A DNA stretch of 19,358 nucleotides from JBBSVE01 sp038233815. Lineage in GTDB: Bacteria; Pseudomonadota; Alphaproteobacteria; Rhodobacterales; Rhodobacteraceae. The notes beneath the pieces are model-generated. The model ran no database searches, had not been told where the DNA came from, and saw only the letters and a list, made by a program, of their open reading frames with translations. The stretch lies in NCBI GenBank assembly GCA_038233815.1, contig JBBSVE010000051.1:1-19358 (forward strand), given 5' to 3'. Below, in pieces: positions 1 to 5,956 of the stretch (positions are counted from its first letter, which is position 1; each line of letters starts with the position of its first letter). The translations under genes were made by a program, and so were the position numbers.

Positions 1-2
1 CC

Positions 3-299
3 TACCGGTCAGAGGAGATGGAGGCCAAGCTGCGTGCGCTCGAGATGAAAAGCCACATCCACCGCAAGGGCAAGCGGGGCAAGCCGCTGACCCAGCAGGC
101 CAAGGGCAGCAACCGGACCAAATCCACCATGCGAGTCCGTATCGAACACATCTTCGGTGCGCAGACCAACGACATGGGCGGCACCCTGGTGCGCACCATC
201 GGCCTGGTGCGGGCGAAGGCCAAGATCGGGATGAAGAACCTTGTCTACAACATGCGCCGCCTTGGCCAGTTGCGCCGCATCAACCCATATCCGGCGTGA
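3..299 (+). CDS. IS5-type transposase, C-terminal part (cut by window start)
   Basis: This is the last ~98 residues of a DDE transposase; the reading frame is open to the left edge, so the start lies outside the window. The visible part has the basic stretch HRKGKRGKPL, then NRTKS..RVRIEHIFG, then the MGG.LVRTIGL.RAK.KIG..NL.YNM.R segment. This is the typical C-terminal block of IS5-family transposases, with the glutamate in R.RIEH.F matching the family's last catalytic acidic residue. The gene ends cleanly in TGA, so this end is not obviously degraded. It marks the left side of the catabolic locus as a mobile-element boundary. Family assignment is by recognition of the C-terminal motif; the subgroup cannot be fixed from this fragment. 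Confidence 0.8.
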   Translation, partial: YRSEEMEAKLRALEMKSHIHRKGKRGKPLTQQAKGSNRTKSTMRVRIEHIFGAQTNDMGGTLVRTIGLVRAKAKIGMKNLVYNMRRLGQLRRINPYPA

Positions 300-485
300 C
301 GAAGAACCCAGCGATCAGGCAGATCAGGCCGCGCCGCAGGGCCGCAGGAAAACCCGAGCCTGAGAGACGCACCGTATCGGCACTCCGCAATCGAAATACC
401 GTCAGCCGACGGTTTTCCTCCCGCTTCAGGCTCCGCGCGCCGCCGTGCGGACACGAAAACAGTCAAAAATCGAGGTGCCCTTAGA
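300..485. mobile_element. Non-coding 3' tail of the IS element, with inverted repeats
   Basis: No convincing gene lies between the transposase stop and the stop of the next gene. The stretch holds a small hairpin with T residues (398-416) and two longer perfect inverted repeats: AGGAAAACC at 346-354 pairs with GGTTTTCCT at 411-419, and GAGCCTGA at 356-363 pairs with TCAGGCTC at 426-433. The IS right end is probably close to 470-483, because coding sequence of the neighbouring gene begins right after it. The left terminal repeat is outside the window, so the exact IS end and any target duplication cannot be confirmed. Confidence 0.45.
398..416 (+). terminator. Possible intrinsic terminator after the transposase
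   Basis: ACCGTC and GACGGT form a perfect 6-bp stem around an AGCC loop, followed by three more T residues. It lies about 100 bp downstream of the transposase stop. The stem is short and the T run is brief, so this is a weak candidate. The same bases also take part in the longer 346-354/411-419 repeat. Confidence 0.3.
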
Positions 486-1259
486 TCAGTTTCCCGAGAC
501 CCGGTCCATCAGGCGCCGAATGGCCTGTGCATCCCAGCGCAATAGGTCTTCCGCAGCTGCATCGCCCCGCATCAAGGCCGTACTGACCACAACACCATCG
601 GCAAGGCTCAGCCCTTCGGAAATATTCGCCTCGGTTATTCCGCCGCCGATCAGTATCGGACAGGCGACCCCCGCGTCGCGGGCTTGTTTCACTCTGTGGC
701 AACTGTCCCCAAACGAACTCCCGGTCAGCACGATGGCATCTGCACCTGCTTTTTGCGCCCAATCCGCTGCAGCTGCATCATCAACCGGCGAGAGGGCGAT
801 GCTGGTGCGATCATGCACATCGGCCAAGATCGCTATATCGGAGCGATCTATTGCCTCGCGATAAGAGGTTGCTTGCACGGATAAGGCGTTGCGCATTCCC
901 TCTGCATTGACCGATGTGCCGACAAACACCTTCAGCCGAACAAAATCCGCACCGCTCGCATCCGCAATGGACAGCGGGGAAATCGCATCATGCGCCTGCA
1001 CGATGATCCCAAGTACAACGTCGGGATAGGCTTGCCGAAACACCCGTCCCAATGCCGACATCCGCGCCACGGTGCGCGGCGATGCACCACCCTCTTCGCG
1101 AGTCTCGTCCTGGATCTTGATCGCGCGGATCCCACCGGACACGAAGGCTTCGGCATTGGTCAGGAGGAAATCTTCGTACCAAGACATAGGCATCACGTCC
1201 CGCCCACGAAACGGTGGGAACTGAAGTGCTGCGATGACAGAAGGCATGGGACGTGGCAT
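486..1259 (-). CDS. BtpA/SgcQ-family TIM-barrel protein
   Basis: This 257-residue protein has the BtpA/SgcQ-family pattern: an N-terminal segment leading to a K-I-Q-D-E-T strand (about residues 48-53), a central S.ADASGADFVRLKVFVG segment, then ILADVHD, AGADAIVLTG and PILIGGGITEANI. The last three are the late beta-strands and phosphate-binding loop of a TIM barrel. Founding members are photosystem I biogenesis protein BtpA of cyanobacteria and SgcQ of an enterobacterial sugar operon; in non-photosynthetic bacteria the family usually sits in carbohydrate loci and its chemistry is unclear. Length is normal for the family, so the gene looks complete although the IS tail ends only a few bases past its stop. 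It is divergent from the DeoR gene across a 119-bp gap. The start at 1259 has only a short GAGG-to-ATG spacing; an ATG four codons further in is possible. Family confident, function unknown. Confidence 0.75.
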   Translation of the reverse strand: MPRPMPSVIAALQFPPFRGRDVMPMSWYEDFLLTNAEAFVSGGIRAIKIQDETREEGGASPRTVARMSALGRVFRQAYPDVVLGIIVQAHDAISPLSIADASGADFVRLKVFVGTSVNAEGMRNALSVQATSYREAIDRSDIAILADVHDRTSIALSPVDDAAAADWAQKAGADAIVLTGSSFGDSCHRVKQARDAGVACPILIGGGITEANISEGLSLADGVVVSTALMRGDAAAEDLLRWDAQAIRRLMDRVSGN

Positions 1260-1378
1260 GAGACCTCGGGCTGTTATAATTTGGAGGACAGGGTGGCCGA
1301 TACGCAGGTGTGCCTGTCTGGAATTTTCGCTAACCTGACAATCACTGCCACAGAGTCAATCCCGAAAAGGTTTTCTCC
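1260..1378. promoter_or_regulatory. Divergent promoter region between btpA-like gene and deoR-like gene
   Basis: This 119-bp gap must drive both divergent genes. A perfect -10 hexamer TATAAT is at 1275-1280 on the plus strand; read on the minus strand the same bases give a weaker TATAAC-like box close to the btpA-like start. GACAGG at 1286-1291 and CCTGTC at 1313-1318 are inverted, with a CAGGtgtgCCTG core at 1305-1316. A second dyad, GAAAAggTTTTC (1364-1375), covers the ribosome-binding area of the deoR-like gene. No good -35 box was found for either strand. Candidate autoregulatory operators, not proven. Confidence 0.35.
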
Positions 1379-2152
1379 TTGTCCACATTGAAAGCTATGG
1401 CAAGACATCGCATCATGGTGGAAATTCTGGCCGCCGATGGCCGTGTCGACGTGCAGAACCTGAGCGAGCGGCTTGCCGTCTCCTCCGTCACGATCCGGAC
1501 TGACCTGCTGTATCTCGAACGGGCGCAGATTCTGCGCCGGGTGCGAGGCGGCGCGATCGCGATGCGGCCCAGCCGCTACGAACGACCCGTCGATCTGAAC
1601 GCGTCCATGCGGGGCGCGGAGAAGAATGCGATCGCCGCCATTGCCGCCGATATGATCAGGGACGGCGAGACGATCATCATGGACACCGGGTCCACCATCG
1701 CGGCGCTGGCGCTCGTCCTGCCGGACAAGCTGACTGATCTGGCTGTCGTGACCAATTCCCTGGATATCGCCACCGAACTTTCGGCGCGCCCGAATGTGAC
1801 CGTGATCGTGACCGGCGGCACGGTGCGTCCGAAGCTGAACTCTCTGGTTTCCCCGTTCGGCACGCTGCTGCTGGACCGGATCAACGCCGACGTCGCGTTC
1901 CTCAGCTGCGCGGGCGTGGACACCGAGAAGGGCTTCACCAACAGCAACTGGCACGAGGCAGAGATCAAGCGCCAGATGATCGCCGCGGCGAGCCGGGTCG
2001 TGTTCCTGGCCGATCATTCCAAGCTGAAACACGTGGCGACGGCCAAGATCGCCGGGCTTCTCGAGGCGGACATGCTCATCACCGATCAGGGCGCCTCGCC
2101 CTCCGTCATCCGGGAATTGCGTACCGCAGGGCTTGAGGTCGTCATAGCCTGA
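1379..2152 (+). CDS. DeoR-family transcriptional repressor
   Basis: A 257-residue DeoR/GlpR-type regulator. Residues ~8-60 form the DeoR winged helix-turn-helix: RH.IMVEIL..DGRVDVQNLSERL.VS..TIR.DL..LE....L.RV.GGA. The rest is the DeoR C-terminal sensor domain, an ISO-type fold that binds sugar phosphates, with the markers MDTGST, VTNSLD, TGGTVRP, D.AFLS..GVD...GFTN and FLADHSK. Such repressors typically sense a phosphorylated sugar made by the genes they control, which fits the two PfkB kinases downstream. The start is TTG at 1379, about 8 bases after an AAAGG; ATG at 1397 is the alternative and would still leave the HTH complete. Likely targets are the divergent btpA-like gene, itself, and the SIS/PfkB genes that follow; this is inferred from position. 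Confidence 0.88.
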   Translation: MSTLKAMARHRIMVEILAADGRVDVQNLSERLAVSSVTIRTDLLYLERAQILRRVRGGAIAMRPSRYERPVDLNASMRGAEKNAIAAIAADMIRDGETIIMDTGSTIAALALVLPDKLTDLAVVTNSLDIATELSARPNVTVIVTGGTVRPKLNSLVSPFGTLLLDRINADVAFLSCAGVDTEKGFTNSNWHEAEIKRQMIAAASRVVFLADHSKLKHVATAKIAGLLEADMLITDQGASPSVIRELRTAGLEVVIA

Positions 2153-2298
2153 CCTCGTGATGATCGATTTTGAATGAGCTTTAATGTGTGGCGTTAACGT
2201 AACTTTTCGAAAGCCTGACTTTTCCAAGTCTTTCCTTGCGTTCCGGGCCGTCGCAGGCCGAAATTGCTGGCCAGTGCAGACCGAAAGGCTGGCCCTCG
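2153..2298 (+). promoter_or_regulatory. Leader between deoR-like gene and SIS gene with short palindromes
   Basis: The 146 bp are locally AT-richer than the flanking genes and carry two 8-bp palindromes, CGTTAACG at 2192-2199 and TTTCGAAA at 2205-2212, followed by repeated pyrimidine tracts. A TTGAAT at 2170-2175 could be a -35 element, but no good -10 is seen at the right distance. A promoter or repressor site for the SIS/PfkB pair is plausible. Confidence 0.3.
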
Positions 2299-3393
2299 AT
2301 GCGCCCCGATCCTGACCCCGCAACCGTTCCCATGCTGGCCGATATCTTCCGGCAACCACAGCTGCTTTCCGCCCTGATCGATCGGCGCGAGGAAGCCGCT
2401 GCCTTTGCACGGCAGTGGCTGCACCCCGACGGCGGCAGCTTTCACGCCTTCGGCAGTGGCGACGGCTGGTTCGCGGCGCGTGCCGCTCTTTCAGGGCAGA
2501 CGGTCGGCGGGAAGGCGGCACGCGCAAGCGCCAGCCTCGATTTCCTGCTGAATGTCGCGCCGGGCCTGACCTCGCGGGACCGGGTTCTGGGCATCACGAT
2601 GTCGGGCGCCGTCGATCGCAGCCTGCAATCAGCGCAAGCGGCCCTTGCCGCCGGTCCTGTCGCGGCGCTCTTGACCAATACAACCGGCGGGCGCGTGGGC
2701 GCCCTGGGCCTGCCGCGTTTTGAACTGGGAATTGCAGAGATCGGTGCCTTCCTCTGCGGTACCTCCAGTTATACCGCCAGCGTCCTCGCGCTGGCGATGC
2801 TGACGGACACTTCCCCGCTTCCCCGCGCGGTCGAAGGGGCGCTGGCGGATCTGCCTGCCTTCCTTCAGGCGGTGAACGTGCAGGCCGCTGAATTGGCCGC
2901 ACGAGATGGCGCGCAATTGCCCGGGATACGCATCCTCGGCGTCGGGCAGAGCGTTGCGACTGCGGATTACGGCGCGGCGAAGATGGTCGAGGTCACGACC
3001 GTCCCTGCATGGAGCGACGACATCGAGGAGTTCGCCCATCGCCAATACTGGGCCATGGCCCGGCGGGAAATTGTGGTCCTGCTGCCCGCGGATGCCGCGT
3101 CCGCTCCGTTTGCAAGTGCGGCGGCAGAGGCACTCGGGCGTCTTGGCGTCGCCACGGTGTCGATCGAGGCCCCGGAGACCCCCGTGCCGGATGCGCGGCA
3201 CCGGTTCCGGTGCCCGGCGTCTTCAGCGGCACTTCCCGTCGTGCAGGCCATCGTGCTGCAACTTCTCTCCTATCACTTGGGGCACGCGAACGGCACCGAT
3301 CCCGACCGGCGGCCGCACCTGAAAGATGATGTGGAGAAGTTCACCGTGTCGCGCTTGCTGACCCGCCGCTCGCTGGTCGGCTCCGGCATGTGA
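2299..3393 (+). CDS. SIS-domain sugar-phosphate isomerase/deglycase-like protein (module A)
   Basis: A 364-residue double-SIS protein of the GlmS-isomerase/FrlB/AgaS type, which act on the C1-C2 end of phosphorylated sugars. The first SIS domain opens with FHAFGSGDGWFAARAAL and contains LGITMSGAVDRSLQSA, the serine-rich phosphosugar loop. The second starts at IRILGVGQSVATADYGAAKMVE and includes the DDIEEFAHRQYW segment, equivalent to the E-E-x-x-H region that supplies the catalytic acid in GlmS/FrlB-type enzymes. There is no glutaminase domain, so it is not a GlmS. I chose ATG 2299, which follows GAAAGG with a usable gap; the frame also opens at TTG 2236, but those residues do not look like family sequence. 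The PfkB gene follows after 7 bp. It is a distant paralogue of the SIS gene at 11430. Deglycase is inferred from the kinase partner; deaminase or isomerase is possible. Confidence 0.8.
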   Translation: MRPDPDPATVPMLADIFRQPQLLSALIDRREEAAAFARQWLHPDGGSFHAFGSGDGWFAARAALSGQTVGGKAARASASLDFLLNVAPGLTSRDRVLGITMSGAVDRSLQSAQAALAAGPVAALLTNTTGGRVGALGLPRFELGIAEIGAFLCGTSSYTASVLALAMLTDTSPLPRAVEGALADLPAFLQAVNVQAAELAARDGAQLPGIRILGVGQSVATADYGAAKMVEVTTVPAWSDDIEEFAHRQYWAMARREIVVLLPADAASAPFASAAAEALGRLGVATVSIEAPETPVPDARHRFRCPASSAALPVVQAIVLQLLSYHLGHANGTDPDRRPHLKDDVEKFTVSRLLTRRSLVGSGM

Positions 3394-3400
3394 GCCGCCG

Positions 3401-4228
3401 GTGACGGGGATCGACATCGCGGGCTATGCCTCGATTGACCGGCTGAGCGTAGCCTCGGGTGAGGAGGTGGAAAGCATCGGCGGGGCGGCGATCTATGCCG
3501 CATTGGCAGCGGTCCGGATGGGTGTGACCCCACGAATCCTGATCGCCGTGGGGGATGACTTTCCCGACGCGTGGCTGCACCGTCTCGCAGCACTCGGCAT
3601 CGATACGCGGCACATTCAGCGCCGCGCGGGCCCGACCCGCCGAACCCGGCTGATCTACGATGCGACCGAGGAGCGCTGCGACAGTGCTGCACGCAACGAC
3701 GACTGGTGGACACGCACAGAGGCCCTGGCGCCGCCTGTGCCTGACACCGTCGCCCCTGTCTGCCTTCTGTGTCCCATGCCGCCGGAGCGAGTTGGCGACT
3801 ATCGTGCCCGCACCTCCGGCGTGCTGATCGCGGATACGAGTGAGGTGTTTGCCGCGCCGGGCCCCCGCGTCCTGTCCCTTTTTCACGGTGTAGATATCTT
3901 TGCTCCCAGCCTCGACGAGGCCGCCCTGCTGACCGGCGAGACCCAGGAGGCGCGTATCGAGGCCTCTCTTTCCAAACAGATGCCAGTGCTGATCCTGAAG
4001 CGTGGGGCGCGCGGGTTGCTCCATGTCCGGGGAAATGCGCGGCACAGCTTTGCCGCGGCAAGGGTCCGCGCCATCGACCCCACCGGTGCAGGGGACGCAG
4101 CACTCGGGGCCATCGCCGCGGCGGTCGCAATGGGGCTCCGCATACCGGCGCAGCTTGCTGCCGGGGCAGCAGCGGGTGCGCTGGCCGTCAGCGGCATTGG
4201 GCCGACGGCACTGGGATGGACAGACTGA
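3401..4228 (+). CDS. PfkB-family sugar kinase (module A)
   Basis: A 275-residue ribokinase/PfkB-type kinase. It opens with DIAGYASIDRL, has the early glycine motif SIGGAAIYAALAAVRMG (signature 1 region), and ends with the ATP/anion-hole motif DPTGAGDAALG at residues 226-236, where D232 is the expected catalytic base. It is slightly short for the family (usually ~300) but has both ends. The GTG start is 7 bp after the SIS stop, so the two are cotranscribed. Next to a SIS protein the closest known precedent is fructoselysine kinase FrlD or FraD, which phosphorylate an Amadori compound at the 6-hydroxyl before cleavage by the SIS enzyme. A plain ketose or nucleoside kinase cannot be ruled out from sequence. 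Confidence 0.85.
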   Translation: MTGIDIAGYASIDRLSVASGEEVESIGGAAIYAALAAVRMGVTPRILIAVGDDFPDAWLHRLAALGIDTRHIQRRAGPTRRTRLIYDATEERCDSAARNDDWWTRTEALAPPVPDTVAPVCLLCPMPPERVGDYRARTSGVLIADTSEVFAAPGPRVLSLFHGVDIFAPSLDEAALLTGETQEARIEASLSKQMPVLILKRGARGLLHVRGNARHSFAAARVRAIDPTGAGDAALGAIAAAVAMGLRIPAQLAAGAAAGALAVSGIGPTALGWTD

Positions 4229-4253
4229 ATATCTTTCTTTCTTTGTGTCAGAT

Positions 4254-4273
4254 AAAGTTGGCTGAACAACTTT
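4254..4273. promoter_or_regulatory. Inverted repeat just past the module A kinase
   Basis: AAAGTTG, six bases, CAACTTT: a perfect 7-bp dyad located 26 bp after the kinase stop. It could be a transcription end for module A, but no T run follows, or a further operator. A second, overlapping repeat GCTGA/TCAGC lies at 4261-4277. Confidence 0.35.
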
Positions 4274-4379
4274 CAGCAAATCAAGCGGCGCTTGCGCAAT
4301 TGGTTTTATCTCGTCGCGATGGTATTTTAGCCTGCTTTTGTGGGCATATTGGTTCTTGCAGCTACTACCGGAGCAAATT

Positions 4380-4398
4380 TTTTCATAGGTTATGAAAA
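4380..4398. promoter_or_regulatory. Candidate operator palindrome 1
   Basis: TTTTCATA, ggt, TATGAAAA: perfect 8-bp arms around 3 bases, 19 bp in all, typical of a dimeric repressor site. It lies 79 bp ahead of the amidohydrolase start. The bound regulator is unknown; the DeoR-like protein at 1379 is the only regulator visible in the window. Confidence 0.5.
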
Positions 4399-4414
4399 CT
4401 TTTTAATAAGCGAC

Positions 4415-4432
4415 GCAAGAAATTTTTCTTGC
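4415..4432. promoter_or_regulatory. Candidate operator palindrome 2
   Basis: GCAAGAAA, tt, TTTCTTGC: perfect 8-bp arms around 2 bases, 16 bp after the first palindrome. As RNA it would also make a hairpin in the leader of the amidohydrolase mRNA, so it could act on DNA or RNA. Its A/T-rich core resembles the TTTC/GAAA dyads seen ahead of the deoR-like and SIS genes. Confidence 0.5.
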
Positions 4433-4476
4433 TTGACGTCATGTCGTGCAGGAAGCTTGTCCAGACGGGGGCACAC

Positions 4477-5928
4477 ATGATCTGCAAGCTGACGGCACAC
4501 TGGGTTCTGGGCGAACAGGGGGGGCGCCACCGTCTGATCGATGATGGCGAAATCCTTCTCGATGGCGACAGCGTCCTCTCCGTCGGCCCAAAGAGCCAAC
4601 GTCCGGCGGACCGGATCATCGACTGCGGCCGCGCTCTGATCGCGCCCGGCTTTGTCGATCTGAATGCGCTGGCGGATGCGGATACCACGATCCTCGGCGT
4701 TGGCGCGCCGCGTGACGGACGCGACACGACCTGGAGCAGCGCGTATGCCCGGAGCCGTCGTCGTGACGTTCTGTCGCCCGAGGATCGCACGCTGGCGGTT
4801 CGTATCGTCTTCGCCCAGCTCCTCGCCTCGGGCATCACGACCGCCTTGCCGGTCACATCGCTTCTGTTCCGCGAATGGGCCGAGGACGCGGCCGAGTTCG
4901 ATGCTATCGCCGACATCGGCACGAGAATCGGTCTGCGTCTGTGTCTCGGGCCAAGTTTCAGGTCTGCCGTGAATGTCGTCGGCGAAACCGGCAGCCCGGG
5001 TCAGTTGAAGCGAGAGGATCTGGGGCTTGCGGGGCTGGAGGATGCTGCCCGTTTCATTCGGCGCTGCACGGAGCACGGTCCGCTAATCACCGGCCTCCTC
5101 GTGCCGTCGACCATAGACACCTGCTCCGACGACCTGATCCGCCGCACGGCCGACGCTGCCCGCGATCTGGGCGTGCCGTTCCGCCTGCACTGCTGCCAGT
5201 CGCGGGCCGAGGCGCGGGTGATCTGGGCGCGGTCGGGGAAGACCTCGCTGGCGCATCTTGCCGATCTGGGCGTGCTGGGACCCCGGGCGCTTCTGCCTCA
5301 TGCCGTCGATCTGGGCGGGCCGGACGCGGACCCGAGCCTGATTGCATCGGATATCGATCTCTTGGCGGACAGCGACGCGGTGGTGGTTCATTGCCCTCTG
5401 GTGATCGGGCGCGGTGGCGGCCGGATGGACAGTTTCGGTGCGTTCCGCGACCGGGGGATCGCCATCGGCCTCGGAACCGACACCGCGCCCCCCGACATGC
5501 TAATGAATCTTCAGATCGGCCTGGCGATGGCGCGGCTCTCTGGTAAGGGCAACACCACTCCCGCCGATCTCTTTCATGCCGCCACCATTGCCGCGGCAAA
5601 CGCCATCGGGCGATCGGATCTGGGGCGGCTGGCCAAGGGCGCGCGGGCCGATCTGGTCGTCTGGGATCTGAACGATCCGGCGGTCCAGCCCGTGTTCGAT
5701 CCGGTGGACGCGCTTTTCATGATGCCCCCCGGCCGCCGGGCGCGGCATGTCTGGGTGGGCGGCTCGCCCTCGGTGACGGATTTCGAACCGGTCCTGCCGC
5801 TGCCGTCGAATGCGACTGCCGAAATGGCACGCATCTTCGATACGCTTCTGGCCAGCTACGGCGAACGCAACTGGCGCGGGCGCGACGCGGGGGAGATTTT
5901 TTCACGCTCCCACCCTGCCTGGACGTGA
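4477..5928 (+). CDS. Amidohydrolase-superfamily protein lacking the HxH metal motif
   Basis: A 483-residue protein with the amidohydrolase fold of the chlorohydrolase/cytosine-deaminase group: an N-terminal beta-sandwich strand (ICKLTAHWVLGE), the LIAPGFVDL strand, the TIM barrel, and a C-terminal beta domain (GRLAKGARADLVVWDL). The later metal/catalytic positions are kept: H238 (FRLHCCQ), H275 (LLPHAVDL) and D335 (GLGTDTAP). The strand-1 metal motif after PGF.. should read HxH but reads N-A-L at residues 63-65 (4663-4671), so two metal ligands are missing. It may be a divergent subfamily with altered metal binding or a non-catalytic role. I chose ATG 4477 because the family's first strand begins there; TTG 4429 and ATG 4441 only add unfamiliar residues. 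It heads the transport operon, 28 bp before the binding protein. It is only distantly related to the intact homologue at 14735. Confidence 0.78.
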   Translation: MICKLTAHWVLGEQGGRHRLIDDGEILLDGDSVLSVGPKSQRPADRIIDCGRALIAPGFVDLNALADADTTILGVGAPRDGRDTTWSSAYARSRRRDVLSPEDRTLAVRIVFAQLLASGITTALPVTSLLFREWAEDAAEFDAIADIGTRIGLRLCLGPSFRSAVNVVGETGSPGQLKREDLGLAGLEDAARFIRRCTEHGPLITGLLVPSTIDTCSDDLIRRTADAARDLGVPFRLHCCQSRAEARVIWARSGKTSLAHLADLGVLGPRALLPHAVDLGGPDADPSLIASDIDLLADSDAVVVHCPLVIGRGGGRMDSFGAFRDRGIAIGLGTDTAPPDMLMNLQIGLAMARLSGKGNTTPADLFHAATIAAANAIGRSDLGRLAKGARADLVVWDLNDPAVQPVFDPVDALFMMPPGRRARHVWVGGSPSVTDFEPVLPLPSNATAEMARIFDTLLASYGERNWRGRDAGEIFSRSHPAWT

Positions 5929-5956
5929 AACGAAATCCACAGAGAGGAAGAACCCG

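Larger units (their letters stand above)
4229..4476 (+). promoter_or_regulatory. AT-rich intergenic regulatory region with three perfect dyads
   Basis: The 248 bp between the module A kinase and the amidohydrolase are clearly AT-richer than the surrounding genes and contain no credible ORF. They hold three perfect inverted repeats: AAAGTTG/CAACTTT (4254-4273), TTTTCATA/TATGAAAA (4380-4398) and GCAAGAAA/TTTCTTGC (4415-4432). The last two sit 45-97 bp ahead of the chosen start, where operators and a promoter belong. This is the likely control region for the long ABC-importer transcript. No clear -35/-10 pair could be assigned by eye. Confidence 0.55.

Noticed and set aside
2236..2298. Upstream TTG start for the module A SIS protein
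   Set aside because: The extra 21 residues do not resemble family sequence; ATG 2299 has a better ribosome site.
1274..2527. 417-codon open frame on the minus strand
   Set aside because: It runs antisense through the well-supported DeoR gene and into the SIS gene; its composition (H/R/G/Q-rich) is that of a high-GC shadow frame and no family pattern is visible.
4254..4273. Rho-independent terminator after module A
   Set aside because: The 7-bp dyad has few G/C pairs and no following T run, so it is listed as a regulatory inverted repeat only.
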